A stretch of 64,000 bases of DNA. Source: JAFGOG01 sp034429215 (GTDB lineage Bacteria; Chloroflexota; Anaerolineae; JAAYZQ01). The position numbers were made by a program, and so were the translations under genes. The notes beneath the pieces are model-generated. The model worked only from the letters and a program-made list of their open reading frames with translations, had not been told where the DNA came from and did no database searches. Below are positions 1 through 8,463 of the stretch, in pieces. Numbering within the stretch: position 1 is the stretch's first letter; each line of letters opens with the position of its first letter. The DNA lies in assembly GCA_034429215.1 (NCBI GenBank), contig DAOUGI010000126.1, positions 80,027 through 144,026 on the forward strand, read 5' to 3'.

Positions 1-951
1 GTAGTCATTGTAAGCTGGAACGTCTGCGACCTGCTGCGGCGCTGCCTAAAGTCGGTTTTGGATTCAGATCCAGACCCAGTCGAGGCCCACACCTCCGGCC
101 AACCCCAGGTAGAAATCATCGTTGTGGACAATGCGAGCAGCGACGGAAGCGCAGAGATGGTGCGCGCCGAGTTTCCGCAGGTGCGGCTGATCGCCAACGC
201 CGAGAACCGAGGGTTCACGGCGGCCAACAACCAGGGCCTGGCAGCCGGCCGGGGCCGCTACCTGATGCTGCTGAACCCCGACACCGAGCTGGCCGGCGAC
301 GCGCTGGCGACGATGGCCGGCTACCTGGACGAGCATCCGCAGGTCGGGGTGCTGGGACCGCAGCTCCGCTACGGCGACGGCCGGCTGCAATCGTCGCGCC
401 GGCGATTTCCGACGTTGGTCACCGCCCTGTTTGAGAGCACCGTTGTCGGCGAGTGGTGGCCCAACAACCCATTCGCCCGCCGCTACCGGATGGCCGACAC
501 ATCCGACGATGCGATTCAGCCGGTCGATTGGCTGGTGGGCGCCTGCCTGCTCGTCCGCCGCGAGGTCTACCGGCAGGTCGGCGGCCTGGACGAAGGCTTT
601 TTCATGTATTCGGAGGAGGTAGATTGGTGCCGGCGGATCAGGTCGGCCGGGTGGGAGATCGTCTACCTGCCGGCGGCAGCGGTGATCCACTACGAGGGCA
701 AGAGCAGCGAGCAAGTTGTCGCAGCCCGGCATATCTATTTCCAGAGCAGCAAGGTACGCTATTTTCGCAAACACCACGGCGCGGCGCAGGCCGAGCTGCT
801 GCGCCGGTTCCTGCTGTCCACCTACGTTTACCAGTGGGCGCGGGAAGGGCTCAAGTGGCTGATCGGTCTCAAGCGGCCGATGCGGGCCGAGCGGATGAAG
901 GCCTATCGCCAGGTACTCCGCTCAGGCCTGCGCCCCCCCCAACGACGATGA
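1..951 (+). CDS. Glycosyltransferase family 2, N-terminus outside the window
   Basis: Transfers a sugar from a nucleotide-sugar donor, probably in surface polysaccharide synthesis. The reading frame is open from base 1 and begins with VVIVSWN, the usual first strand of GT2 enzymes, so only a few residues are missing upstream. Visible family motifs are IIVVDNASSDGS, NRGFTAANNQG, the metal-binding LLNPDTEL (DxD-like) and the acceptor-side SEEVDWCRR. The general layout resembles WbbL-type rhamnosyltransferases, but the sugar cannot be read from the sequence. The stop codon overlaps the start of the next gene (ATGA at 948-951), so the two glycosyltransferases are translationally coupled. Confidence 0.9.
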   Translation, partial: VVIVSWNVCDLLRRCLKSVLDSDPDPVEAHTSGQPQVEIIVVDNASSDGSAEMVRAEFPQVRLIANAENRGFTAANNQGLAAGRGRYLMLLNPDTELAGDALATMAGYLDEHPQVGVLGPQLRYGDGRLQSSRRRFPTLVTALFESTVVGEWWPNNPFARRYRMADTSDDAIQPVDWLVGACLLVRREVYRQVGGLDEGFFMYSEEVDWCRRIRSAGWEIVYLPAAAVIHYEGKSSEQVVAARHIYFQSSKVRYFRKHHGAAQAELLRRFLLSTYVYQWAREGLKWLIGLKRPMRAERMKAYRQVLRSGLRPPQRR

Positions 952-2123
952 AAGTACTCTTTATCACCGGCGAGTTTCCGCCCATGCAGGGCGGGGTAGG
1001 CGATTACACCCGAGAGATCGGGCTGGCGATGCGCGACCTGGGCTGTGAAGTAGCGGTGGCCAGCTCAACACAGGCCGGGCAGGTCCCAGGGCTGACAGTC
1101 TACCCCATGATCAAGAGCTGGGGGTGGGGCAGTTGGGGCGCGCTGCTCGACCTGGTCCGCCGCGAGCGTCCCGATGTCGTCCACATCCAGTATCAGGCAG
1201 CGGCCTATGGGCTGCACCCGGCGATCAACCTGTTCCCCCGGCGACTCCGCCGGCTGGGCAGCGAGCGGCCCGGCGTGGCGGTCACTTTCCACGATCTGCG
1301 GGTGCCCTACCTGTTCCCCAAGGCTGGCCGGCTGCGCCCGTGGATCGTGCATGAGCTGGCGCGCGGCTGCGACCTGGCGATCACCACCAACCGCGACGAC
1401 CACGAGGCGCTGCGGCAGGCGCTGCGTCCCGGCCGCCAGGTGCAGGCGCTGGTGCCGATCGGGTCGAACATCGCCCCACCACAGGCCTTGGCCTCATACG
1501 ACCGCGACGCCTGGCGGGCCAGGTGGGGGGTCGGACCGGAGGATCTGCTGCTGTGCTTCTTTGGCTTTGTCAACGACCGCAAAGGGGTAGATACGCTGCT
1601 CCAGGCGCTCCGGTTTCTGGTCGTCGAGCCGGGCGAGGCCGCCAACCCGCACTTGCTGATGATCGGCGGGCAGACGGGAGCGAGCGATCCGACCAACGTG
1701 GCCTATCTGGCCCGCATCCGGGCGCTGATCGACGAGCTGGGGTTGGGCGCGCGGGTACAGTGGACCGGCTACACACCCGCCGAGGAGGTGTCGGCCAACT
1801 TTTGGGCGGCGGATTTGTGCGTGCTGCCGTTTCGCGACGGGGTGTCGCTGCTGCATGGCACGCTTCACGCCGCGCTGGCCCACGGGATGGCGATCGTGAC
1901 GACACGGCCGCGGGCCGCGCTGCCGGAGCTAGTTGATGGGGAGAATATTGTCCTGGCGCCGCCGGGCGACCCGGCGGCTCTGGCGGCGGCGATCCGCCGG
2001 CTGGCGGCCGATGCAGCTCTGCGCCACAGGATCGGCGCGGGGGCCAGGGTACTGGCGGAGCAGTTTGGCTGGAGCCGGATCGCGGCCGATACGCTAGAGC
2101 TGTATCGCAAAATTAAGACCTGA
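948..2123 (+). CDS. Glycosyltransferase family 4 (GT-B fold)
   Basis: A 391-residue retaining glycosyltransferase of the GT4 type. The start at 948 gives the canonical N-terminus MKVLFITGEFPPMQGGVGDY, with the glycine-rich acceptor loop; the same frame is open further upstream but there it lies inside the previous gene. The C-terminal half has the nucleotide-sugar domain, with FFGFVNDRKGVDTLLQAL and the region PFRDGVSLLHGTLHAALAHG leading to PELVDGENIVLAPPGD. It is coupled to the preceding GT2 by an ATGA overlap. Its stop codon (2121-2123) is part of the target duplication of the adjacent insertion sequence, so the protein end is intact but the terminator behind it is split. Confidence 0.9.
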   Translation: MKVLFITGEFPPMQGGVGDYTREIGLAMRDLGCEVAVASSTQAGQVPGLTVYPMIKSWGWGSWGALLDLVRRERPDVVHIQYQAAAYGLHPAINLFPRRLRRLGSERPGVAVTFHDLRVPYLFPKAGRLRPWIVHELARGCDLAITTNRDDHEALRQALRPGRQVQALVPIGSNIAPPQALASYDRDAWRARWGVGPEDLLLCFFGFVNDRKGVDTLLQALRFLVVEPGEAANPHLLMIGGQTGASDPTNVAYLARIRALIDELGLGARVQWTGYTPAEEVSANFWAADLCVLPFRDGVSLLHGTLHAALAHGMAIVTTRPRAALPELVDGENIVLAPPGDPAALAAAIRRLAADAALRHRIGAGARVLAEQFGWSRIAADTLELYRKIKT

Positions 2124-2125
2124 CA
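2121..2125. repeat. Target-site duplication, left copy (TGACA)
   Basis: TGACA directly precedes the left inverted repeat of the insertion sequence and recurs directly after the right one at 3605-3609. Removing the element and one copy restores an almost perfect hairpin (GACCTGACAGGTTT / AAACCTGCCAGGTC) of the same kind as the intact one at 59661-59692. This independent check supports the boundaries. Confidence 0.8.
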
Positions 2126-3604
2126 CTCAATTTTTGCGCAAAATTCGGGGGGTAGCAATCCGAATCTGCTGAACCTTAACAACTGAGGTAGAATGGCACA
2201 ACCGCGTTATGGAGGTGTGCCATGCCGACTATCATTCGTTTGGCGGACATGCCAGATGAGACGAGCTTCGCGCCTCTCGGAGTCCTGGGTTATTGCTTGA
2301 CTCGTACTCAGTTTCTGGCCCCCGTATGGGCAGATCTGAAACTTCGGCTCAAAACAGTGGACTATACGCCACAAACCAAGCTCCTGGAACTGCTGGTCTG
2401 CATCCTGACGGGTTGCCGAGCTATCGCCCAGGTCAATACCCGGCTGCGGCCAGACGTCGCCCTGGCTCGGGCTTGGGGACAGGAGCAATTTGCCGAGCAA
2501 TCAACCCTGACGCGGACTCTCGACGCCTTCACTGATACGGCAGTCACCCAGTTGCGGCACGGGGTGGACGCGTGGTTCCGTCAAGAGAGCCAAGCGTTGC
2601 GCCATGACTTTGCCGCCGATTGGCTGTGGCTCGATATCGACCTATCGCCCTTACCGATCTCCAAGCATGCCGAAGGCAGTACCAAGGGCAAGCAAGCCAA
2701 GAAGAACCGCTACGGCCGGCAACTGGCCCGCGTGCACGCCCCACAGTATCATGAGACGCTCTTCTCCCGGTTATATGCGGGCAGGCAAGAGAGCAGTCCG
2801 GCTTACATACCAACGGTGGATGCCCTGAACGCCTTTCTGAACCTGACTTTGGCCCAGAAGCAGCGTACCGTGCTACGCTCTGACGCTGGCTTTGGCAGTG
2901 ACGCCAACGTCAATTATGCCCTCCATGCCGAGTGGCAGGTGTTGACCAAGACCAAGGGGGCAAACGTCCTCAGATCTTTGCCAACCAGGTAGCAGCTGAG
3001 GGCTGGGAACCGCTCAGGTATGACCGTTGGGTAGCACAAGCCGTCAAGCCACCTACCTATGAGCGTCCTACCGACTGTTTGGTGCTTCGCTGGCTGACTC
3101 CTCGTGGTGAGATCAAGCATGCCATTGTCGTCTGTTCCATTCCGGGCTGGACGATGGCCGATATTATCGCTCATTACGATGACCGCGGTGCGTGCGAGAC
3201 CGAGATCCAGGCGGACAAAGGTGGTCTGAAGATGGAACGACGCCGCAAGAAACGTCTGGCAGCCCAGGAAGCGTTGATCCTGCTGACGGATGTCGCCCAC
3301 AACCTTCTGGCGTGGATTCCGCAATGGATGTTTCCAGGCGAGCCATTAGCCGCCTTCGGCACAACGCGGTTGGTAGAGGACGTCTTGCATCTACCCGGAC
3401 GCCTGATCTTTCACGGTGAACGGTTGGCAGAAGTGCAACTCAACCAGTTGCACCCTTATGCCGAGCAGGTGGCGGCCGGCCTTCAGCGGCTCCTCGACCA
3501 CTTCGGTAGCCCATGAGCCGTGATTCATGTTGGCTTCTACCTCTATTGGTAAAGTGCTACCTCGGGTGGGATTGCTCCCCCCCGAATTTTGCGCAAAATT
3601 AGAG
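2126..3604 (+). mobile_element. Insertion sequence, 1479 bp, IS1380-like
   Basis: The element is bounded by imperfect inverted repeats of about 36 bp (2126-2161 and 3569-3604, about 33 of 36 matching; both contain GCGCAAAATTCGGGGGG) and flanked by a 5-bp direct repeat TGACA. It encodes one DDE-type transposase in two reading frames. The length, 5-bp duplication and transposase motifs fit the IS1380 family best, but the family assignment is from motif resemblance only. It sits in the terminator between the convergent GT4 and lipoprotein genes and does not damage either coding region. Confidence 0.85.
2222..3516 (+). pseudogene. DDE transposase in two frames (frameshift near 2960)
   Basis: The first part (2222-2992 frame) contains LDIDLSPLP, with the first catalytic aspartate, and VLRSDAGFGSD, with the second. 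The second part, in the next frame up to 3516, contains YDDRGACETEIQADKGG, with the probable catalytic glutamate, and KKRLAAQEALILLTDVAHNLLAW. The two join without loss at a run of five G bases near 2957-2961: one extra G would give a single frame of about 430 residues. This is either a single-base deletion (inactive copy), a sequencing error in a homopolymer, or a -1 frameshift. A programmed shift is not excluded, but no classical slippery heptamer is obvious. Confidence 0.75.
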
Positions 3605-3609
3605 TGACA
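3605..3609. repeat. Target-site duplication, right copy (TGACA)
   Basis: Second copy of the 5-bp duplication flanking the insertion sequence. It joins directly to GGTTTGGCCAAACC, the distal part of the interrupted hairpin. Confidence 0.8.
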
Positions 3610-3636
3610 GGTTTGGCCAAACCTGCCAGGTCTTTT
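3609..3636. terminator. Remnant of a bidirectional terminator split by the IS
   Basis: AGGTTTGGCCAAACCT is a perfect palindrome, followed by GCCAGGTCTTTT. Together with AAGACCTGACA left of the element it formed a hairpin with a T tract between the convergent GT4 and lipoprotein genes. The remaining core can still fold and may still serve the lipoprotein gene. Confidence 0.5.
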
Positions 3637-3651
3637 CGCACGCTTACAGCC

Positions 3652-4371
3652 CTACATCGGCGCTTCGATAGTTACCGGTGCGTTAAAGTTGGAGAACAGC
3701 ATCAGCATCACCAAGTTGACGTTGGCCTCCATGTCCCCGGTTATCACAATATCCCCGCTGACGGTCGACTTGAGCATATAGCTGTTCTCCTTGTCGATCC
3801 AGTAGTCAGCCTTGAGGTTCACGTCGCCGCCGGCGCCCAACGACTCAGACAGGCCGAGAGGAGCATCCTTGACCATGCCGGTCAGGTGATAAGCCGGCCG
3901 GCCATCGACCGTCTCTTCACCAACCAAGGTTAGGTTCTCGACATCTTCCGGCTTGACCCCCGATATAGAGTTGGTATCGACCGGGAGGCCGGCTTCCGCG
4001 GCGGTGGTAGTCTGCCATTCGCCGGTGGTTGACTCGCTGATGTAGGTGGTGGGGCTGATGACGACCATGTCCGCTATGACACTCTGGCCCATCATGTCCA
4101 TCGTCATCGTTCCCTTGAAGCGGTCAGGGTTCTGCATATCACCCTTCAAGGTCATGGGTATCTGCAACGTCATGCCCTGGGTGGTCATGGTCATTTGCAT
4201 GGTCATGTCGATGTGGACCGAATCCACCTCTTCCATGGCTGTGGATGCGGCTTGGAGGATGTCCGCAGCAGGAGGCGGCGTGGGCGTCGCCGTCGGCTCA
4301 GAGTCGCCACAGGCGACCACGAACAGGGCGAGCGCCACCAAAACGATCACGGGCAGCATGAACTTTTTCAT
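3652..4371 (-). CDS. LppX/LprAFG-like lipoprotein
   Basis: A 239-residue exported lipoprotein. The N-terminus is MKKF followed by a hydrophobic stretch and the lipobox VVAC, then a Thr/Pro-rich linker. The mature part starts AADILQAASTAMEEVDSVHIDM and has the pattern of the LppX/LprAFG family (an unclosed beta barrel that binds lipid), with repeated Met/Thr-rich strands such as TMQMTMTTQGMTLQIPM. It ends at TIEAPM. In actinobacteria this family carries lipids to the cell surface; the role here is unknown. A consensus promoter with an overlapping inverted repeat lies 125 bp upstream, so expression is probably strong and regulated. Confidence 0.8.
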   Translation of the reverse strand: MKKFMLPVIVLVALALFVVACGDSEPTATPTPPPAADILQAASTAMEEVDSVHIDMTMQMTMTTQGMTLQIPMTLKGDMQNPDRFKGTMTMDMMGQSVIADMVVISPTTYISESTTGEWQTTTAAEAGLPVDTNSISGVKPEDVENLTLVGEETVDGRPAYHLTGMVKDAPLGLSESLGAGGDVNLKADYWIDKENSYMLKSTVSGDIVITGDMEANVNLVMLMLFSNFNAPVTIEAPM

Positions 4372-4493
4372 CTTCTTCTCCTCTGTTTTCGTCGTTTAAC
4401 GGGGCGACGAAGCCCACATGGGATGGAACCGCTGTCCATCTGGCCGGCACAGGTGCAGGCAAGCAAGGGCCTCTCTGTGTAATGGGCACCTGA

Positions 4494-4515
4494 TCTGGTC
4501 AGATTATAGACCAGA
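4494..4515. promoter_or_regulatory. Inverted repeat (possible operator) around the lipoprotein -10 box
   Basis: TCTGGTC-8-GACCAGA is a perfect 7-bp inverted repeat whose spacer contains the minus-strand TATAAT box. A symmetric site over the -10 element is typical of a repressor operator. No regulator gene lies next to it. Confidence 0.5.
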
Positions 4516-4531
4516 AGGGAAGGAATGTCAA
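4503..4531 (-). promoter_or_regulatory. Consensus sigma-70 promoter for the lipoprotein gene
   Basis: Minus strand TTGACA (4531-4526), 17-bp spacer, TATAAT (4508-4503): both hexamers match the consensus exactly. The predicted transcript starts near 4496 and has a leader of about 125 nt before the ATG at 4371. Confidence 0.75.
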
Positions 4532-4574
4532 TCCGTTTTTCCCGGTTGGCCGGGCCTATTTGAAGGGTTGCTGC

Positions 4575-4603
4575 TTGTCGTTTTCGCCCAGGTGGGGTAC
4601 AAT
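4575..4603 (+). promoter_or_regulatory. Candidate promoter for the membrane glycosyltransferase
   Basis: TTGTCG (4575-4580), 17 bp, TACAAT (4598-4603). Transcription would begin near 4610, on the ribosome-binding site GGAGGA, giving a leader of only about 9 nt. Confidence 0.4.
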
Positions 4604-4618
4604 GGGCGCGGAGGAATT

Positions 4619-6163
4619 GTGTCTGTCGAGAGAAAAGAGCCAGCAGGTGTACCAGAGATCCCCGCCAGGGGATCTGAGCCTGTCAGGTTTGTGGCAGCGA
4701 TCATCGGGGTTTATCTGGCGCTGGCGGTGCTGTTCGCAGTCTATACGCCGGCGTGGCAGAACCCCGATGAGCCGGCCCATTACAATTACGTCAAATACCT
4801 GGCCGAGCAGCACCGCTTCCCGGTGCTCAAACCGGGCGATTATCCGGCCGCCTACCTGGAGGAGATAAAAGCTGCCCACTTTCCGCCAGAGATGGGCATC
4901 GACCCGATCCGCTACGAGTTCCACCAGCCGCCGCTCTACTACCTGCTGGCAGTGGCGGTCTACCGGGTGTCCGGCGGGGCGCTGCTGCCGCTGCGGCTGC
5001 TGACGGTGGCGCTCGGGGTAGCCCTACTGCTGGTGGTGTATTGGGCGGCACAGGAAGTAGCGCCCCGGCGGCCTGGCCTGGCCCTGGGAGCGGCGGCGTT
5101 TGCCAGCCTGCTGCCCATGCACCTGGCCCAGTCGGCCGCGGCCGGCAACGACCTGCTGGCCGAGTTGCTGCTGGCGACGATCGTGCTGCTGGCGATCCGG
5201 TATATCAAGATGCCGGCAGCCGGGGCGGACGGCCGTTCGACGAGGCAGGCAGTGGTGTTGGGAGTAGCGACGGGGCTGGCGTTCGTGACGAAATCGGGGA
5301 TCTATGTGGCGCTGCCGCTGGCGGTACTGGCTATTGCGGCACGGCAAATATGGCTGGAGGAGCGGCCCTTTTCGGGCAAGGCATTTGTCAAGACGGCTGG
5401 GTTGTACCTGCTGCCGGCGATTGCGATGGCGCTGCCATGGTGGGCGCGCAACGTGGCCCACTATGGCGGGCTGGATCTGCTTGGGTTGGAGCGGCACAAC
5501 CTGGTAGTAGCCGGGCAGTTGCGGACGTCCGAGTTTTTGGCCGCCCACGGGACGGCCCGCTGGCTGGGCGACCTGGGATTGACGACCTTCCGCAGCTTTT
5601 GGGGGCAGTTTGGCTGGATGGGGGTCTTGCTCGACGCGCGGATATACCAGGGGCTGGCCGTATGGTCGGGGGTGGCGCTGGCCGGGCTGGTCGCCTGGGC
5701 AGTAAGCGCCTGGCAGCAGGCGAGGAAAGGCTGGCGCCCGGCGCGGTGGCAGGCCGCCGCAGGCGGGCTGCTGGCCCTGCTGGCGCTGTTCAGCGCAGGC
5801 AGCTACCTGTGGTACAACACCCAGTTCGTCCAGTTCCAGGGGCGCTACCTATTCACCGCACTGGCGCCGATCAGCCTGGCGGCAGCGGTGGGCTGGCGCC
5901 AGGCGCTGCGCCGCGAGACCGCCTGGCCCCTGGCAGCGCTGTTGCTCGGCGGCGCGGTGGTGGTGGCGGGTGGCAGCCTGCTGGCCGGCGATCTGGCCAC
6001 GTGGCCGGCGCTCATGCTCGGTGTGGCCGGGGCGGCGTTCGTTGCGCGGCGGTTCGCGCCCCAGCGCTGGGACCCGGCGATCGAGGCGCTGCCCTGCTTG
6101 CTGCTCATCCCGCTGGACGTGGCGTGCCTGTTCCTGTTCATTGTCCCCCAACTGGCGCGGTGA
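4619..6163 (+). CDS. Polytopic membrane glycosyltransferase (GT39/ArnT-like)
   Basis: A 514-residue integral membrane protein. After a short cytoplasmic N-terminus come about ten hydrophobic segments. The first outside loop has QNPDEPAHYNYVKYLAE, an acidic motif typical of polyprenyl-phosphate-sugar-dependent transferases (GT39/ArnT/PMT type), and FHQPPLYYLLAVAVYR follows. I chose GTG 4619 because GGAGGA lies just upstream; the open frame extends to 4418 but those residues look non-coding. It probably glycosylates lipid or protein at the outer face of the membrane. The N-terminal codons contain a palindrome (4656-4675) of a type also found inside mfd. Confidence 0.75.
   Translation: MSVERKEPAGVPEIPARGSEPVRFVAAIIGVYLALAVLFAVYTPAWQNPDEPAHYNYVKYLAEQHRFPVLKPGDYPAAYLEEIKAAHFPPEMGIDPIRYEFHQPPLYYLLAVAVYRVSGGALLPLRLLTVALGVALLLVVYWAAQEVAPRRPGLALGAAAFASLLPMHLAQSAAAGNDLLAELLLATIVLLAIRYIKMPAAGADGRSTRQAVVLGVATGLAFVTKSGIYVALPLAVLAIAARQIWLEERPFSGKAFVKTAGLYLLPAIAMALPWWARNVAHYGGLDLLGLERHNLVVAGQLRTSEFLAAHGTARWLGDLGLTTFRSFWGQFGWMGVLLDARIYQGLAVWSGVALAGLVAWAVSAWQQARKGWRPARWQAAAGGLLALLALFSAGSYLWYNTQFVQFQGRYLFTALAPISLAAAVGWRQALRRETAWPLAALLLGGAVVVAGGSLLAGDLATWPALMLGVAGAAFVARRFAPQRWDPAIEALPCLLLIPLDVACLFLFIVPQLAR
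4656..4675. repeat. Palindrome in the N-terminal coding region
   Basis: AGATCCCC-GCCA-GGGGATCT, a perfect 8-bp inverted repeat, encodes residues of a variable N-terminal stretch. A related sequence TCCCCTGACGGGGATCT occurs at 50087-50103 inside mfd, and TCCCCTGACGGG near 47437. Confidence 0.5.
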
Positions 6164-6173
6164 GGGCGGCACG

Positions 6174-7031
6174 GTGATAGACCTGCACGTCCACTCAACC
6201 TGCTCGGCCGACGGGGGAGCGAGCATCGTCGACTATGCCCGGCGGGCGCAGGAGCTGGGGCTGGTCGAGGTCGGCCTGTGCGAGCACGCCGATTTCGACC
6301 CGCGCGACCGGAGCTACGGCTACCTGGATCTGGCCCGCTACGACCGGGAGATGGCAGAGGCGCGGGCTAAAACGCCGCGAGTCCTGCTGCGGCAAGGGGT
6401 GGAGATCACCTACCAGGCCGGCCTGGAAGCTGAGATCCGGGCGTGGCTGGCCCGCAAGGATTGGGATTACGTCATCGCTTCGGTCCACCTGGTGGATTAT
6501 GACGACGGCTGGGCGATGGTCTCCGAGCCGCCGGCGGCGGAGGCCTATTTTAGCAACCACAGCCAGCGCCAGGCCTACGTGCCCTATTTTGAGGAGCTGC
6601 TGCGCGCGGCCCGCAGCAGCCTGGGCGACGTGCTGGGGCATTTTGACCTGGTCAAGCGCTATGGGGTGGCATGCTATGGCCAGTTTGAGCCTGAGGTTTT
6701 TGCCGATGAGATCCGCGCCGTGCTGCGGGCCGCGGTCGAGGCGGGGGTGGGGCTGGAGATCAACGCCTCTGGGCTGCGCCAGGCGCCGGGGGAGCCCTAT
6801 CCGGGGTTGACGATACTGCGCTGGTACCGCGAGCTGGGCGGCGAGATCCTGACGGTCGGCTCGGATGCGCACTGCGTCGAGCACCTGGCAGCCGGCGCAG
6901 ACCAGGCGCTGGCGCTGGCATTGGCGGCAGGTTTTACGGCCATCACCACGTTCGACGCACGGGCGCCACGGTGGATCGCGATCAGCGATTTCCGATCACG
7001 GGACCCATTCCTGCAACCTGACGGCGGTTGA
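6174..7031 (+). CDS. PHP-domain phosphatase (HisK/HisJ-like)
   Basis: A 285-residue metallophosphoesterase of the polymerase-and-histidinol-phosphatase family. Metal-binding motifs appear in order: DLHVHST at the N-terminus, CEHAD, ASVHLVDY, GHFDLVKRYG and SDAHCVEHL near the C-terminus. The size and order match histidinol-phosphate phosphatases, but no other histidine genes are present and general PHP hydrolases look alike, so the substrate is uncertain. The GTG at 6174 begins VIDLHVHST directly at the first motif; the frame further upstream overlaps the previous gene in another frame and is not used. It follows the membrane glycosyltransferase by 10 bp. Confidence 0.8.
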   Translation: MIDLHVHSTCSADGGASIVDYARRAQELGLVEVGLCEHADFDPRDRSYGYLDLARYDREMAEARAKTPRVLLRQGVEITYQAGLEAEIRAWLARKDWDYVIASVHLVDYDDGWAMVSEPPAAEAYFSNHSQRQAYVPYFEELLRAARSSLGDVLGHFDLVKRYGVACYGQFEPEVFADEIRAVLRAAVEAGVGLEINASGLRQAPGEPYPGLTILRWYRELGGEILTVGSDAHCVEHLAAGADQALALALAAGFTAITTFDARAPRWIAISDFRSRDPFLQPDGG

Positions 7032-7048
7032 TGCGTAAAGAGGGGTGA

Positions 7049-7077
7049 TTGCCAGAAAAAAGAACTGCTGGTATAAT
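7049..7077 (+). promoter_or_regulatory. Promoter for the DUF4013 gene
   Basis: TTGCCA (7049-7054), 17 bp, TATAAT (7072-7077). It lies upstream of an AGGAGGT ribosome-binding site (7092-7098) and the ATG at 7103. Confidence 0.7.
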
Positions 7078-7102
7078 CTGTGACAATGTACAGGAGGTAG
7101 AA

Positions 7103-7813
7103 ATGGACATTGGAAAAGCGTTCAGTTTCGTGTTCGAGGACGATCGCTGGATCACCAAGATCCTGATCGCCGCCGCCATCCTGGCGGTAGGATGGGTGTT
7201 CTGCTGGTTGTTGGGCGTCCCGCTGCTGCTGGCTTTTCTGCTGCTGGCCGGCTACCAGGTCGAGATCACCCGGCGGGTAATCCGGGGCGTGACGCCGGTG
7301 CTGCCCGAGTGGGATGACTGGGGCAAGCTGCTCGTCGAAGGCATCAAGTTTGCGGTCATCGGCCTCGTGTATGCCCTGCCGGCCATCGTCGTGAGCATCT
7401 GCCTGGGTGTGCCGCTGAGCTTGTGGGGAGAGAACGGCAACGGCGACGCCACCTGGGCCAGTTGGGTGTTCGGCCTGCCCATGACCGGCATGAACATCAT
7501 GTGGGGCATCTTCACCGCCCTGGTACTGCCTGCAGCCGTCGCCTTTTACGTGGTCAACGACGATCTGGCCGCCGCCTTTCGCTTCGGCGAGGTGGTCCGC
7601 TTTACCTTCAAGAACATCAAGACCTACATCATCACCGCGATCATGGGCTGGGTGGCGGGATTGATCGGCGGCCTGGGCACCTGGCTATGCCTCATCGGCT
7701 GGCTGGCGACCTACCCGTACTCGATCATGGTCACCGGTCACCTGTATGGCCAGGCCTACCTGGAAGCAACCCAGCCGGCCGCGTTGGCGCCGGCGCCTGA
7801 ACCCGAATCATAG
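7103..7813 (+). CDS. DUF4013 membrane protein
   Basis: A 236-residue integral membrane protein. It starts MDIGKAFSFVFEDDRWITKI, typical of DUF4013, followed by paired hydrophobic segments, the conserved loop GYQVEITRRVIRG with LPEWDDWGKLLVEGIKF, and a second half with EVVRFTFKNIKTYIITAIMGW. Five to six membrane segments are visible. The family occurs in bacteria and archaea and has no established biochemical role. The start is fixed by AGGAGGT at 7092. The tail after the last membrane segment is Ala/Pro-rich. Confidence 0.8.
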   Translation: MDIGKAFSFVFEDDRWITKILIAAAILAVGWVFCWLLGVPLLLAFLLLAGYQVEITRRVIRGVTPVLPEWDDWGKLLVEGIKFAVIGLVYALPAIVVSICLGVPLSLWGENGNGDATWASWVFGLPMTGMNIMWGIFTALVLPAAVAFYVVNDDLAAAFRFGEVVRFTFKNIKTYIITAIMGWVAGLIGGLGTWLCLIGWLATYPYSIMVTGHLYGQAYLEATQPAALAPAPEPES

Positions 7814-7850
7814 CCGGGCATATAGGCAGAGCCAAGCTCGTCAACCTGGG

Positions 7851-7905
7851 CGAAGCGAAGCGCCGCTAACACCGGACCTCTCGCTTCGCTCAGGATGACA
7901 ACATG
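7851..7905. repeat. Intergenic palindromic repeat (CTTCGC family)
   Basis: GCGAAGCGAAGCG and CTCGCTTCGCTCAGGATGAC form complementary arms in the gap before 7953. Related copies (CTTCGCTTCGCTCAGCATG) lie at 26166-26192 and 28937-28985. Confidence 0.55.
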
Positions 7906-7952
7906 TCTGCCAGGACTTCGCCCGGCCGGCTATCATCGAAGGAGGCAATGTA

Positions 7953-8453
7953 ATGTTTTGTCCAGCGTGTGGTGCACCAAATGAAGAGGGAACTGCATTC
8001 TGCGGGAACTGTGGCGCGGCATTGAGCGCCGATGCCATTCCGCCCGCCGAAGAGGCGCCGCTGCAAAGCGACGCACCGGAGGAGGTGGCGCTGATGATCC
8101 CGCCCCCACCCCCGCCGCCAGAGCCGCCGGGACCTTCCGTCAGGGCGGTGGGATCTCCCGTGCCGACCAACGGCATGGCCATCGCCTCACTGATCCTGGG
8201 CATCGCCGGGCTGACGGTGGTGCCGACGATCGGGAGTGTGCTGGCCTTGATCCTTGGCTATATGGGCAAGCGCGACATCCGCCAACGCCCAACCGAGACG
8301 ACGGGCGAAGGGCTGGCCACCGCCGGCATCGTGATGGGCTGGATCGGGATAGTGCTGACCGTGTTGGTCGCGTGCGGTCTCATCGCCTGGTTCAGCATCT
8401 GCGCCCTCGCGTCCAGCGGTGCGACGTACGAGTCATTCCTGCTAGTGCCATAG
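7953..8453 (+). CDS. Zinc-ribbon plus DUF4190 membrane protein
   Basis: A 166-residue protein. The N-terminus is a zinc ribbon with two CxxC pairs (MFCPACGAPNEEG and FCGNCGAAL). A proline-rich linker follows, then a DUF4190 module: NGMAIASLILGIAGLTVVPTIGSVLALILGYMGKRDI and a second membrane helix GIVMGWIGIVLTVLVACG. The arrangement is common in small membrane proteins of Gram-positive bacteria and Chloroflexota; its function is unknown. A GGAGG site lies just upstream of the ATG. The next gene begins 10 bp after the stop. Confidence 0.8.
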   Translation: MFCPACGAPNEEGTAFCGNCGAALSADAIPPAEEAPLQSDAPEEVALMIPPPPPPPEPPGPSVRAVGSPVPTNGMAIASLILGIAGLTVVPTIGSVLALILGYMGKRDIRQRPTETTGEGLATAGIVMGWIGIVLTVLVACGLIAWFSICALASSGATYESFLLVP

Positions 8454-8463
8454 GAACCAGACC

